Counted from the first letter of the stretch, positions 9,103-17,801 are shown. The stretch is DNA of 64,000 nt from Phenylobacterium conjunctum (GCF_042679085.1 NZ_JBHTLQ010000018.1:1-64000); one strand, 5' to 3'. Numbers and translations: made by a program. The notes: generated from the letters alone by a model not told the origin.

Positions 9103-9966
9103 ATGCGCTTTCTGACCATCGTCGCCCTGGTGAACGGCTGTGTCGTCGCCGTCGCGCTTGGCGGCGTGGCGATGGGCGACGCCGTTTTGCCAGGCGCGCC
9201 GGACCCGGACGCCGCGACCTGGGGCCGCCTGCGCGAGGTCATCTACGCCCAGCCCGACCCCGCCGCGCGGCCCCTGACGCCTTTGGCCCCGCAGGCGTCT
9301 GAACCTTCGACCCATGAGATCCAGGCCTTTGTTCCCGGCCAGGGCGTCGGGCGTTGGAAGGTGGCCGAGAGCGCCATTGTCCGTCCCGCCGCCCAGGCGG
9401 TGGATCAGCTGCGTGTCGCCGTGGGCCAGATCGTCCAGGGGCCCGGCGGCCTGCCGCCTGCGCCCGGCGCCCCGGTGGTCTCCGAGCGCCTCGCCTATGA
9501 GGTGACCTACACCCGCAACTGGCCCCGCCAGGTGGCCGCGGGCGACTTCGACGTTGCGGTGACCCCGCACGCCGGGGTGGGGGTCACGAGCGCCGGCGGC
9601 GAGGCCGAGGCCGGAGCCAGCGTCCAGGTCAGCCGACCGTCCTGGTCCGACCAGTTCGCCCCGGCCGGCGGCGAGCGTTTCGGCGACCGGGGCCGCTGGT
9701 ATCTGTTTGGCGCGGCCAGCGGCCGGGCGGTCGGGCTGAACATGCTGCACGACAAGGACGGCTGGACCCGGGGCGGCCTGTCCTCGGACGCGGCCTCGGC
9801 CCTGATCAGCGATGTCCAGGCCGGGGTCGGCTGGCGCAAGGGCTCGGTCCAGGCGTCGCTCGCCTGGATGAAGCGCAAGGTGAAGGCCGCCCAGACCTTT
9901 GTGGGCCTCGACGCCCGCGACGACACCACGGTCGCCGTGACCCTTTCGGTCAAACCCCGCAAATAG
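9103..9966 (+). CDS. LpxR (DUF2219)-like outer membrane protein, first of a tandem pair
   Basis: The 287-residue protein has an N-terminal signal-like segment (MRFLTIVALVNGCVVAVAL). Its C-terminal half resembles the lipid A 3-O-deacylase LpxR barrel: TPHAGVGVTS, RWYLFGAASGRAVGLNML and a terminal strand pattern. LpxR removes the 3'-acyloxyacyl chain of lipid A in the outer membrane. The N-terminal ND...YTxG active-site region of true LpxR is not evident, so activity is doubtful. The neighbour at 10100 is a paralogue with the same blocks. The pair sits between nrdA and nrdB without an obvious functional link. Family assignment rests on remembered motifs and is moderate. Confidence 0.6.
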   Translation: MRFLTIVALVNGCVVAVALGGVAMGDAVLPGAPDPDAATWGRLREVIYAQPDPAARPLTPLAPQASEPSTHEIQAFVPGQGVGRWKVAESAIVRPAAQAVDQLRVAVGQIVQGPGGLPPAPGAPVVSERLAYEVTYTRNWPRQVAAGDFDVAVTPHAGVGVTSAGGEAEAGASVQVSRPSWSDQFAPAGGERFGDRGRWYLFGAASGRAVGLNMLHDKDGWTRGGLSSDAASALISDVQAGVGWRKGSVQASLAWMKRKVKAAQTFVGLDARDDTTVAVTLSVKPRK

Positions 9967-10099
9967 GCGCCTTTGATATACCCAGGTTAGGCGGCGGTTG
10001 GTCGCGGGAACCGCGAATCCCCTTGCGTCGTTTCCGGGTCACATCAACCATGCGCAAGAGGGGTCGTGCGGCGAGGCTGCACGGCATGAGGAGGGACCC

Positions 10100-10957
10100 A
10101 TGAGGTCGTTGGCTGGGCTGGCCATCGTCTTCGCTGCAATGACCGGCGCCGCGGGAGCGGCGCAGGCCGATGACGCGTCCGCGGATGGCGCCGCGGCCCG
10201 GCTGATGAGCGCGGCCTTCTCGACCGAAGCCCGCGCCCCGAGCCCGGACGCCGATCCCATCGGCGCCCTTCTTGACCGACAGACCGCCCGCAAGGGCGTC
10301 GGGGCCACGGGCTGGTCCTCCAACCACGTTGTTCTCGGGCGCTCTCATGGCGGGGTGAACGGCCTGCGGGTCTCGGTGGGCGGCGCGCTCAAGGGCCTGG
10401 ACGGACGGCCCCTGGCCCTGGCCCCGGTCTCGGTGGACCGCGCCGACCTTGAGGCCCAGTCCTACGAAATCTCGCTCACCCGCGACTGGCCGGGCGCGGT
10501 CAGCGTCTCCAATGGCCGTTACGCCCTGGATGTGACGCCGCACGCCGGCGTCGGCATGACCAGCCTGGGCGGCTCGGCCGAGGCCGGCGCCATGGTCACC
10601 CTGGGCCAGTCCGGCGAGGATCGGGTGCGCTCGGGCCTCAGCGCCATGGGCGTGCGCGACGGCGCCGACTTCGGCGACGCCGGGCGCTGGTTCATCTACG
10701 CCGCCGCCAGCGGCCGGGCCGTGGGCCTGAACATGCTGAAGGACCAGGCCACCGGCTGGGACCGCGCCTGGAGCCAGGACGCCGCCAGCACCCTGATCAG
10801 CGACGCCCAACTGGGCGTGGCCTGGCGCAAGGGCGCGATGCAGACCTCCCTGGGCTATGTCCACCGCGAGGTGAAGGGCGAGCACATGCTGATGGGCCAG
10901 GAGGCCAAGGACGACTCGCTGGTCGCCTTCTCCCTGTCGATCAAGCCGCGGAACTAG
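10100..10957 (+). CDS. LpxR (DUF2219)-like outer membrane protein, second of a tandem pair
   Basis: This paralogue of the preceding gene shares ordered blocks with it: YEISLTRDWP versus YEVTYTRNWP, TPHAGVGMTSLGGSAEAGA, GDAGRWFIYAAASGRAVGLNML, DAASTLISDAQLGVAWRKG and a final FSLSIKPRN. A clean signal peptide (MRSLAGLAIVFAAMTGAAGAAQA) predicts export and a beta-barrel fate. The ATG at 10100 is chosen because GAGGAGGGA precedes it and the signal peptide starts there. Its stop overlaps that of the convergent GST gene by four bases. As with its neighbour, the LpxR catalytic N-terminal motif is not obvious. A non-catalytic structural barrel is an alternative. Confidence 0.6.
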   Translation: MRSLAGLAIVFAAMTGAAGAAQADDASADGAAARLMSAAFSTEARAPSPDADPIGALLDRQTARKGVGATGWSSNHVVLGRSHGGVNGLRVSVGGALKGLDGRPLALAPVSVDRADLEAQSYEISLTRDWPGAVSVSNGRYALDVTPHAGVGMTSLGGSAEAGAMVTLGQSGEDRVRSGLSAMGVRDGADFGDAGRWFIYAAASGRAVGLNMLKDQATGWDRAWSQDAASTLISDAQLGVAWRKGAMQTSLGYVHREVKGEHMLMGQEAKDDSLVAFSLSIKPRN

Positions 10958-11613
10958 ACGGCGTCCCACCCCGGCTCGAACGGATAGCGTTCCGCCCACA
11001 GCGTCTGCAGCTGCGGGTGCACGTCCACGCGGCGGATGATGTCGGCCATGTTCGGGGCGGCGGCGTAGAACCGCTGGCGCCGCGGGCGGAACCGCGAGAC
11101 CACCGCCACATAGAGGTCGAGCACGCTGAGCGCCTCGCCCATCAGCCAGGCGCCCGGCGTGATCTGCTCGCCCATCATCCGCCAGCACTCAGCGATGCGG
11201 TCGTCAGTGCGAGCCACCAGGACCGGGCCAGCGGCCGGGTCGGGCGCAAGCCGCGTCGGATCATCCTTCACCCAATAGAGCGAATAGATCGCCGCCGAGA
11301 CGAAGCTCATCCAGCGCAGGAACTGGCCCCGCCGCGGATCGCCGGGCGCCGGCGCCAGGCGTGCGTCCGGATACTGCTCGGCCAGCCAGATCAGGATGGC
11401 CGCGCTCTCGGTCAGGGCCTCGCCGGTCGGCAGGACCAGGGCCGGCACCTGGCGCAGGGGATTGGCCGCCAGGACCCTGTCGCCGCTCGTCCGGTCGTCC
11501 TCGTCCCAGGTCACGGCGTCGATGAGCGAATAGGGCTGGCCGATCAGGGTCAGGGCGGCCTCCACGGCCACGGCGCCTGAGCCCGGGGCGCCATAGAGGG
11601 TGAGGGTGGGCAT
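10954..11613 (-). CDS. Glutathione S-transferase family protein
   Basis: The 219-residue protein starts with a thioredoxin-like GST domain (MPTLTLYGAPGSGAVAVEAALTL). Its cis-proline region is QVPALVLPTGEALTESAAILIWL, where Glu-Ser normally contacts the glutathione gamma-glutamyl group. An all-helical C-terminal domain follows. The usual catalytic Ser/Cys after the first strand appears as GSGA, compatible with a Ser-type enzyme. The start at 11613 was preferred over an in-frame ATG seven codons earlier because the first strand begins at once. The substrate is unknown. Confidence 0.85.
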   Translation of the reverse strand: MPTLTLYGAPGSGAVAVEAALTLIGQPYSLIDAVTWDEDDRTSGDRVLAANPLRQVPALVLPTGEALTESAAILIWLAEQYPDARLAPAPGDPRRGQFLRWMSFVSAAIYSLYWVKDDPTRLAPDPAAGPVLVARTDDRIAECWRMMGEQITPGAWLMGEALSVLDLYVAVVSRFRPRRQRFYAAAPNMADIIRRVDVHPQLQTLWAERYPFEPGWDAV

Positions 11614-11634
11614 GCGACTTGTCCCCAGCTCCAT

Positions 11635-11680
11635 TCACAACATCTTGGGGGCCTGCGTTAACTCGCCGCTAGATGTTGTC
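11635..11680. promoter_or_regulatory. Tandem NrdR-type boxes upstream of nrdB
   Basis: TCACAACATCTTGGG (11635-11649; about 12 of 15 matches to ACACWATATYKNGTG) and CCGCTAGATGTTGTC (11666-11680; about 10 of 15) are offset by exactly 31 bases, the same spacing as at nrdA. A perfect palindrome GTAGTTAACTAC (11702-11713) and a GATTC CcrM site (11723-11727) lie between them and the start codon. Confidence 0.6.
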
Positions 11681-11748
11681 GGTGTTCGATGGCTATGTGT
11701 CGTAGTTAACTACGGCTTCGTCGATTCCGCTCCCCTGGGAAAACACCC

Positions 11749-12777
11749 ATGTCCGACCTTCCCGGCCTGCTCACGCCCTCCTACGCCTACAAGCCCTTCC
11801 GCTATCCCTGGGCCTATGACTTCTGGAAGAAGCAGCAGCAGGTCCACTGGATGCCCGAGGAAGTTCCGCTGGGCGAGGACTGCAAGGATTGGGCGGCCAA
11901 GCTCAATGACAAGGAACGGAGCCTGCTGACGCAGATCTTCCGCTTCTTCACCCAGTCCGACGTCGAGGTGAACGACAACTATATGGAGCGGTACAGCCGC
12001 GTCTTCAAACCCACCGAGGTGAAGATGATGCTGTCGGCGTTCTCCAACATGGAGACGATCCACATCGCCGCCTACGCCCTGCTGCTCGAGACCATCGGCA
12101 TGCCCGATTCCGAGTTCACGGCCTTCCTCGACTACCAGGCCATGCGGGACAAGCACGACTACATGCAGACCTTCGGGGTGGACAGCCACGCCGACATCTG
12201 CCGGACACTCGCCATGTTCGGCGGCTTCACCGAAGGCCTGCAGCTGTTCGCCAGCTTCGCCATGCTGATGAACTTCCCGCGCCATAACAAGATGAAGGGC
12301 ATGGGCCAGATCGTGTCCTGGTCGGTGCGCGACGAGAGCCTGCACTGCGAAGGCATCATCAAGCTCTACCACGCCTTCAACAAGGAGACGGGCGCGGTGA
12401 CCAAGTCGGTGGCGGACGACATCGTCGACTGCTGCAAGACCGTGGTCGGCCTGGAGGACAAGTTCATCGACCTGGCCTTCGAGGCGGGCGACATCCAGGG
12501 CATGACCCCTGAGGACATCAAGTCCTACATCCGCTTCATCGCCGACTGGCGCCTGCGCCAGCTGGCCCTGCCGGAAGCCTATGGGGTGAAGGAAAACCCG
12601 CTGCCCTGGCTGCAGTCGATGCTGTCGGGCGTGGAGCACGCCAACTTCTTCGAAGCCCGCTCCACCGAGTACTCCAAGGCCGCGACCAAGGGCCAATGGC
12701 ACGGCGACGCCGGCGTCTGGGCCGAGTTCGACCGCGTCCTGGCCAAGCGCACGGACCTCGTGCTGCCGGCGGAGTAG
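11749..12777 (+). CDS. nrdB: Ribonucleoside-diphosphate reductase, class I beta (radical) subunit
   Basis: The 342-residue ferritin-like protein houses the dimetal centre and tyrosyl radical that activates NrdA. Visible ligands include Asp71 (TQSDVEVNDNY) and Glu102/His105 in the METIHIAAY motif. Tyr109 is at the position of the E. coli radical Tyr122. A second E-x-x-H motif is DESLHCEGI. There is no N- or C-terminal ATP-cone, so neither RNR subunit here carries the classical activity switch. It is separated from nrdA by three genes and has its own promoter region with NrdR-type boxes. Confidence 0.93.
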   Translation: MSDLPGLLTPSYAYKPFRYPWAYDFWKKQQQVHWMPEEVPLGEDCKDWAAKLNDKERSLLTQIFRFFTQSDVEVNDNYMERYSRVFKPTEVKMMLSAFSNMETIHIAAYALLLETIGMPDSEFTAFLDYQAMRDKHDYMQTFGVDSHADICRTLAMFGGFTEGLQLFASFAMLMNFPRHNKMKGMGQIVSWSVRDESLHCEGIIKLYHAFNKETGAVTKSVADDIVDCCKTVVGLEDKFIDLAFEAGDIQGMTPEDIKSYIRFIADWRLRQLALPEAYGVKENPLPWLQSMLSGVEHANFFEARSTEYSKAATKGQWHGDAGVWAEFDRVLAKRTDLVLPAE

Positions 12778-12795
12778 GGCGCTAGCCCTGCGACC

Positions 12796-13731
12796 CTATC
12801 CCCACGGCCCGGCCTTGCGGCCGCTGCTGGTGGGGACGGCGGTCGCGGACGGCGCTTCGACGGTGGCCGAGCGGGGATTGCGGCCCTTCAGCTCCATCAG
12901 GGCGGCGACGCGGTTGTGCGTGGCCGGGTGGGTGGAGAACAGGTTGTCCGCGCCCTGGCCCGACAGCGGGTTGATGATGAACATGTGGCTTGTGGCCGGG
13001 TGGTGCTCGGCCTGAATGTTCGGGATGCCGCGGGCATAGGCCTCGATCTTCTGCAGGGCGCTGGCCAGGGCCTCGGGATCGCCGCTGATCTCGGCGCCGG
13101 CCTTGTCGGCGGCGTATTCGCGGGTCCGGCTGATGGCCATCTGCACCAGGGCCGCGGCGATGGGGGCCAGGATGGCGACGGCGATCGCCCCGATCATGCC
13201 GCCCCGGTCACGGTCATCCCCGCCCCGGAAGAAGAAGGCGAAGTTGGCGAGCGCTGAGACCGCGCCGGCGATGGTCGCGGTGATGGTCATGGTCAGGGTG
13301 TCGCGGTTCTTCACGTGGGCCAGCTCGTGGGCCATCACCCCGCGGATCTCGCGCCGGTCCAGCATGCGCAGCAGGCCGAGGTTCGCGGCCACGGCGGCGT
13401 GCTCCGGATCGCGGCCGGTCGCAAAGGCGTTCGGCTGGTCCGAATCGATCAGATAGACCTTCGGGATCGGCATGCCGGCCCGGGTGGCCATCTCGTGCAC
13501 GTCGGCCACGAAGTTGCGCACGATGGGCTCCGGATGGCTCGGGTCCACCTCCTGGGCACCATACATCCGCAGTACGATCTTGTCTGAGTTCCAGTAGCTG
13601 ACCGCGTTCATCACCAGGGCCAGCAGGAAGGCGATCCCCATGCCGGTGGGCCCACCGACCATATAGCCCGCGCCCACAAACAGGGCGGTCAGGGCGGCCA
13701 GAAGCATGAAGGTGCGAAGGTGGTTGCGCAT
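12796..13731 (-). CDS. htpX: HtpX-type membrane zinc metalloprotease (M48)
   Basis: It degrades misfolded inner-membrane proteins. Two hydrophobic segments at residues 6-45 are followed by the zinc motif HELAH (His135, Glu136, His139). Another membrane pair lies near residues 155-195 and the EYAADKAGAEISGD third-ligand region follows. At 311 residues it is close to E. coli HtpX (293) with a polar, Ser/Ala-rich tail. It converges on nrdB with 18 bases between the stops. Heat-shock control is usual for the family, but I see no clear sigma-32 promoter. Confidence 0.92.
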   Translation of the reverse strand: MRNHLRTFMLLAALTALFVGAGYMVGGPTGMGIAFLLALVMNAVSYWNSDKIVLRMYGAQEVDPSHPEPIVRNFVADVHEMATRAGMPIPKVYLIDSDQPNAFATGRDPEHAAVAANLGLLRMLDRREIRGVMAHELAHVKNRDTLTMTITATIAGAVSALANFAFFFRGGDDRDRGGMIGAIAVAILAPIAAALVQMAISRTREYAADKAGAEISGDPEALASALQKIEAYARGIPNIQAEHHPATSHMFIINPLSGQGADNLFSTHPATHNRVAALMELKGRNPRSATVEAPSATAVPTSSGRKAGPWG

Positions 13732-13819
13732 GGGTCCCTTGGGACAAAGGTGAAGGTTCGTGAGGAGATATGGGGAGGGGGCTGTGGGGCCTGCAAGGCG
13801 CCCTCACCCACAAGCTCAC

Positions 13820-13936
13820 GGTGTCATCCCGGCCGCAGCGAAGCGGAGAGCCGGGACCCATGCTCACGGGGTTGTCCGGACAGATCTGTGTCTATGGGTC
13901 CCGGTCTTTCGCTGACGCGAAAACCGGGATGACACC
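13820..13936. repeat. Palindromic intergenic repeat, GTCATCCCGG family, copy 1
   Basis: This 117-bp element has perfect 13-bp terminal inverted repeats (GGTGTCATCCCGG / CCGGGATGACACC). Inside are 11-bp inverted repeats CCGGGACCCAT (13851-13861) and ATGGGTCCCGG (13894-13904), so each half can fold alone or with the other. A second copy lies at 32373-32484. No gene is present in 13732-13953. Confidence 0.85.
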
Positions 13937-13953
13937 CTGGGTGAACTGGGGGC

Positions 13954-15186
13954 TTACGCCTTCGCCGGGTCCTCGACCTGGCCTTCCCACTTGGCGACCA
14001 CGGCGCTGGCGACGGAGTTGCCGACCACGTTGGTGGCCGAGCGGCCCATGTCGAGCAGCTGGTCGACGGCCAGGATCAGGCCGATGCCGGCCTCGGGCAG
14101 CTTGAAGTAGGCCAGGGTCGCGGCGATAACCACGATCGAGGCCTTGGGCACGCCGGCCATGCCCTTGGAGGTGATCATCAGGAGGCCCAGCATGGTGATC
14201 TGCTGGGCGAGCGTCAGTTCGACGCCGTAGATCTGGGCGATGAACAGGGTTGCGAAGGTGCAGTACATCATCGACCCGTCCAGATTGAACGAGTAGCCCA
14301 GCGGCAGGACGAAGCTCGCCACCTTGCGCGAGACACCGAACTTCTGGAGCGCTTCCAGGGTGCCCGGATAGGCGGCTTCGGACGAGGCGGTGGAGAAGGC
14401 CAGCAGCATGGGCTGGCGGATGCCGGCGATCAGGCGCAGGGCGCGCGGGCCGACGAAGACGATCAGGGCCAGGAACAGAAGCGCCCAGAGCACGCCCAGG
14501 GACAGGTAGAAGCCGCCGACGAACTTGGCGTAGGCGCCGATGATGTCGAGGCCCTTGGTGGCGACCACCGAGGCCAGGGCGGCGAAGATGGCCAGGGGCG
14601 AAGCGGCCATCACATAGCCGGTCACCTTCAGCATGATCGCGGAGATCTGCTCGACCAGGGCCAGGACCTGGGGCGCGCGGTCGTCGATAGAGGCCACCGC
14701 CGTGCCGACGAAGATCGAGAACACCACGATGGGCAGGATCTCATTGTTGGCCATCGCCTTGATGATGGAGTCCGGCACGATGTGGGTGGTCAGGAACTCC
14801 TTCAGGGTCAGCTGGGCGCCGGTGGCGGCGGCCGCCGCGGCGTGCGGATCGGGGGCCACGCCCACGCCCGGCTGCAGCCACTGGACCATGACGAGGCCGA
14901 TGGTCAGGGAGATGATCGAGGCGGTGATGAACCAGGCCATGGTCTTGATCCCCACCCGGCCCACGGCCGCGGCGTCTTCCATGTGGGCGATGCCGGCCAC
15001 CAGGGTCGCGAACACCAGGGGGGCGATGATCATCTTGATCGCCCGCAGGAAGATGGTGGTGATGATCGACAGGTTATCGGCCACGCTCTTGGCGCTGTCG
15101 GCCGGCATATAGGTGTGGACCGCCCATCCGACCGCTACGCCCAGGACCATGGCGAGCACGACGAGGATGGTGAAGGTGCGGTTCAT
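13954..15186 (-). CDS. Dicarboxylate/amino acid:cation symporter (DAACS/GltPh family)
   Basis: This 410-residue inner membrane carrier has about eight hydrophobic helices and two re-entrant loops. Family motifs are MIIAPLVFATLVAGIAHM and FSTASSEAAYPGTLEAL (the serine-rich hairpin, which is SSSTT in many members). Others are PLGYSFNLDGSMMYCT and TSKGMAGVPKASIVV, the substrate and sodium sites. Relatives (DctA, GltP) import C4-dicarboxylates or glutamate/aspartate with H+ or Na+. The substrate cannot be fixed by eye. It is a single gene with its own leader of 123 bases shared with the divergent amn. Confidence 0.9.
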   Translation of the reverse strand: MNRTFTILVVLAMVLGVAVGWAVHTYMPADSAKSVADNLSIITTIFLRAIKMIIAPLVFATLVAGIAHMEDAAAVGRVGIKTMAWFITASIISLTIGLVMVQWLQPGVGVAPDPHAAAAAATGAQLTLKEFLTTHIVPDSIIKAMANNEILPIVVFSIFVGTAVASIDDRAPQVLALVEQISAIMLKVTGYVMAASPLAIFAALASVVATKGLDIIGAYAKFVGGFYLSLGVLWALLFLALIVFVGPRALRLIAGIRQPMLLAFSTASSEAAYPGTLEALQKFGVSRKVASFVLPLGYSFNLDGSMMYCTFATLFIAQIYGVELTLAQQITMLGLLMITSKGMAGVPKASIVVIAATLAYFKLPEAGIGLILAVDQLLDMGRSATNVVGNSVASAVVAKWEGQVEDPAKA

Positions 15187-15309
15187 GAGGTCCCCCAGGG
15201 CCGGTGAACGGGCCGATTAACCGGGCCTTTGTCGCCGGTTACAGGCGTTACGTCCATCCCGTCGCGCCGAACGCCTCGAATCCGTCGCTGAGCGGCGCTA
15301 TGGTGACCC

Positions 15310-16761
15310 ATGACTGCCATGAAAGACGCCGCCGCGATCGTGACGCGGCTTGAAGACGAATACGCCGCCTCGGTCGAGGCTCTCCGCGCCGCCCTGAAGA
15401 CCTTCCTGGCCGGCGGCCCACCCCCCAGCCCCGAGACCCGCGCCGCCGGCGCCTTCGTCTATCCGGAGCTGCGCCTGACTTGGCCGCCGGGCCACGGCTA
15501 TCCGCGCCTGTCGCGGGCCTACGCCCGGCTCTCAGCGCCCGGCCGCTATGCCGTGACGGTGACCCGGCCCGGCCTCTATCGCGACTACCTGACCGAACAG
15601 ATCGCGCTTCTGATGCAGGACTTCGACGTCGCCATCGAGGTCGGCCGCTCGACCCAGGAGATGCCGTTTCCCTACGTGCTGGACGGCGCGGTCGACATGG
15701 CCATGGCCGATGTGGGCGCCGCCGACATCGCCCGGCACTTCCCGGCCACGGAGCTCGCCCACATCGGCGACGAGATCGCCGACGGCTACTGGAACCTGGG
15801 CCCCGACGAGCGCCGGCCGCTGGCCCTGTTCGACGGCCTGCGCACCGACTTCTCCCTGGCGCGGCTGGCCCACTACACCGGCACGCCGGCCGACCACACC
15901 CAGCAGTTCATCCTGTTCACCAACTACCACCGCTATGTGGACGAGTTCGTGCGCTGGGGCTGCGAACAGCTGAAGGCCGGCGGGCGCTACACCGCCCTGT
16001 CGGCCCCCGGCCGCATCACCGTGACGGCGGAGACACCGAACCCTGAGCAGGTCATCGCCGACGGTCCCTGGCGGCGCCACCAGATGCCGGCCTATCACCT
16101 GATGGCTGAGGGCCGGGCGGGGATCACCCTGGTCAACATCGGGGTCGGTCCCTCCAACGCCAAGACCATCTGCGACCACCTCGCGGTGCTGCGGCCCCAG
16201 GCCTGGCTGATGATCGGCCACTGCGGCGGGCTGCGCGGCTCCCAGACCATCGGCGACTATGTGCTGGCCCACGCCTATCTGCGCGACGACAACGTGCTCG
16301 ACACCGTCCTGCCGCCGGAGATCCCGATCCCGCCCATCGCCGAGGTGCAGGTGGCCATGAACCGGGCCGCCGAGCTGGTGACGGGGGAGACCGGCGAGAC
16401 CCTGAAGCGGCGCCTGCGCACCGGCACGGTGGTCACCACCGACGACCGGAACTGGGAGCTGCGCTATTCGACCAGCGCCCTGCGCTTCAACCAGTCCCGC
16501 GCCGTGGCCATCGACATGGAAAGCGCCACCATCGCCGCGCAAGGCTACCGCTTCCGGGTGCCCTACGGGACCCTGCTGTGCGTGTCCGACAAGCCGCTGC
16601 ACGGGGAGCTGAAGCTGCCCGGCCAGGCCAACGCCTTCTATGAGCGCGCCATCGGCCAGCACCTGCAGATCGGCATCGCCACCATGGACCTGCTGCGCGA
16701 CGAAGGCCCCCGCCTGCACTCCCGCAAGCTCCGCAGCTTCGACGAGCCGCCGTTCAGGTGA
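15310..16761 (+). CDS. amn: AMP nucleosidase
   Basis: It hydrolyses AMP to adenine and ribose 5-phosphate, adjusting the adenylate pool and feeding purine salvage. The 483-residue length and order match E. coli Amn: an N-terminal regulatory domain (MTRPGLYRDYLTEQI-like region, VTVTRPGLYRDYL here), and a C-terminal nucleoside-phosphorylase fold with VNIGVGPSNAKTICDHLAVLRP, MIGHCGGLRGSQ and the substrate loop AIDMESATIAAQGYRFRVP. Asp in CVSDKPLHGELKLPGQ is the expected catalytic acid. The start MTAMKDAA at 15310 is close to family starts; a second ATG lies three codons on. Confidence 0.93.
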   Translation: MTAMKDAAAIVTRLEDEYAASVEALRAALKTFLAGGPPPSPETRAAGAFVYPELRLTWPPGHGYPRLSRAYARLSAPGRYAVTVTRPGLYRDYLTEQIALLMQDFDVAIEVGRSTQEMPFPYVLDGAVDMAMADVGAADIARHFPATELAHIGDEIADGYWNLGPDERRPLALFDGLRTDFSLARLAHYTGTPADHTQQFILFTNYHRYVDEFVRWGCEQLKAGGRYTALSAPGRITVTAETPNPEQVIADGPWRRHQMPAYHLMAEGRAGITLVNIGVGPSNAKTICDHLAVLRPQAWLMIGHCGGLRGSQTIGDYVLAHAYLRDDNVLDTVLPPEIPIPPIAEVQVAMNRAAELVTGETGETLKRRLRTGTVVTTDDRNWELRYSTSALRFNQSRAVAIDMESATIAAQGYRFRVPYGTLLCVSDKPLHGELKLPGQANAFYERAIGQHLQIGIATMDLLRDEGPRLHSRKLRSFDEPPFR

Positions 16762-16768
16762 CCCTCCG

Positions 16769-16800
16769 CCGCTCATCCCCGCCTTCGCGGGAATGAGCGG
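16769..16800. repeat. Short palindromic repeat, GCTCATCCCCGC family
   Basis: A 32-bp single hairpin, 14-bp arms with one mismatch around CTTC (or a four-base loop), fills the gap between the convergent amn and hydrolase genes. It may act as a two-way terminator although T tracts are lacking. Confidence 0.8.
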
Positions 16801-17532
16801 TTAGGGGGAGAGGAACTCCACCACCGCCTCCACAAAGGCCGGGCTCGCCGGGACCTGGCCGTGGTCGCCGGGGAGGGGGAGGAACCTCCCGCCCAGCCAG
16901 TCGGCCAGGACCTGGCCGGAGCCGTTGTCGTGGTCCTCGGTTCCCAGGATCACCAGGGCGTCGGTGCGCAGGGCGCGGATCTCGGCTTCCGTCGTGGGCT
17001 GGAAGGACGCGAGGACGCCCAGCATGGCCTGCGCCTTGAGGCCTTGCGCGGCCAAGGCGTTGGCGATGGCCCGGCCCATGCCGGGGTCGCTCGCGGCCTC
17101 GCCGTGACGCAGGGCGTCTTCGAAGGCCTCGGCCCGGGGGCCGGCCTCCATGATCCCGAACTCACCCATACCGCCGATCACCAGCCGCCGGGGCTTCAGG
17201 CCGCCGACCATGGCCCGGATCGCGGTGCGCCCGCCCATGGAATAGCCGGCCAGGTCGAAGTCGCTCAGGCCCAGTTGGGCGGCGAGCTCCAGCACGTCAC
17301 GGGCCATGACGTCGGCGGGCCAGGCCTCGGGGGCGGTGGGGGCGTCCGAGGCGCCATGCCCGCGACAGTCCGGGGCGATCACCCGCAGGCCCGCCCCCGT
17401 GAGCGCCGGGATCAGGCGGCTCCAGTTGCGGTGGCCGCTGGACAGGAAGCCATGCAGCAGAAGCACCGGACGGCCTTCGCCATCGTCCGCATAGGCCAGG
17501 CGCACGCCGTCGGAAGTCACGAAACTCAACAT
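16801..17532 (-). CDS. Alpha/beta hydrolase
   Basis: The 243-residue protein has the canonical fold: VLLLHGFLSSGHRNW (oxyanion HGF), APDCRGHGASDAP, then the nucleophile elbow GYSMGG. An acid lies in LVILGTEDHDN and the catalytic histidine in LPGDHGQVPASP. The reaction is hydrolysis of an unidentified ester or related bond. The start at 17532 (MLSFVTSDGVRLAY) is preferred to a start 22 codons earlier whose extension would overlap the neighbouring plus-strand gene and lacks fold similarity. It resembles the other hydrolase at 54231. Confidence 0.88.
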   Translation of the reverse strand: MLSFVTSDGVRLAYADDGEGRPVLLLHGFLSSGHRNWSRLIPALTGAGLRVIAPDCRGHGASDAPTAPEAWPADVMARDVLELAAQLGLSDFDLAGYSMGGRTAIRAMVGGLKPRRLVIGGMGEFGIMEAGPRAEAFEDALRHGEAASDPGMGRAIANALAAQGLKAQAMLGVLASFQPTTEAEIRALRTDALVILGTEDHDNGSGQVLADWLGGRFLPLPGDHGQVPASPAFVEAVVEFLSP

Positions 17533-17578
17533 GACGACACATTGCCTGCCCGCCCCCGCCGGGGCTACAGGCAAGGCG

Positions 17579-17791
17579 ATGTCCGATCCCGACCTCAAGG
17601 CCCTGCCGCGCCCGCCGAGCGAACCGGATGACGCCGAGTGCTGTCACCGCGGCTGCTGCCCCTGCGTATTCGACTATTACGACGGGGCCGTCGCGCGCTG
17701 GCGCAAGCGGATCGAGGCCCTGGGCCACGATCCCGATCTTGTGCTTGGTTTGTTCGCCAAGGCGATTGCCTCGCAGGAGCGCCAGGGCTAG
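17579..17791 (+). CDS. Small protein with oxidoreductase-like N-terminal cysteine motif (PF09791 type)
   Basis: This 70-residue protein carries PPSEPDDAECCHRGCCPCVFDYYDGAVARW, which I quote only as key residues: Pro-rich start, CC-x-x-G-CC-x-C, then a D-Y/W-Y segment. The motif resembles the short oxidoreductase-like domain found in eukaryotic and bacterial small proteins and may bind metal. The biochemical role is unknown. The start MSDPDLKALP at 17579 was chosen over one 16 codons upstream. The tyrosine-phosphatase gene starts 11 bases downstream, so co-transcription is likely. Confidence 0.75.
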   Translation: MSDPDLKALPRPPSEPDDAECCHRGCCPCVFDYYDGAVARWRKRIEALGHDPDLVLGLFAKAIASQERQG

Positions 17792-17801
17792 ACCGAGGCC
17801 C

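Noticed and set aside
16769..16800. CRISPR-like repeat from the recurring GCTCATCCCC hairpins
   Set aside because: Copies are tens of kilobases apart, not in an array, and have no spacers.
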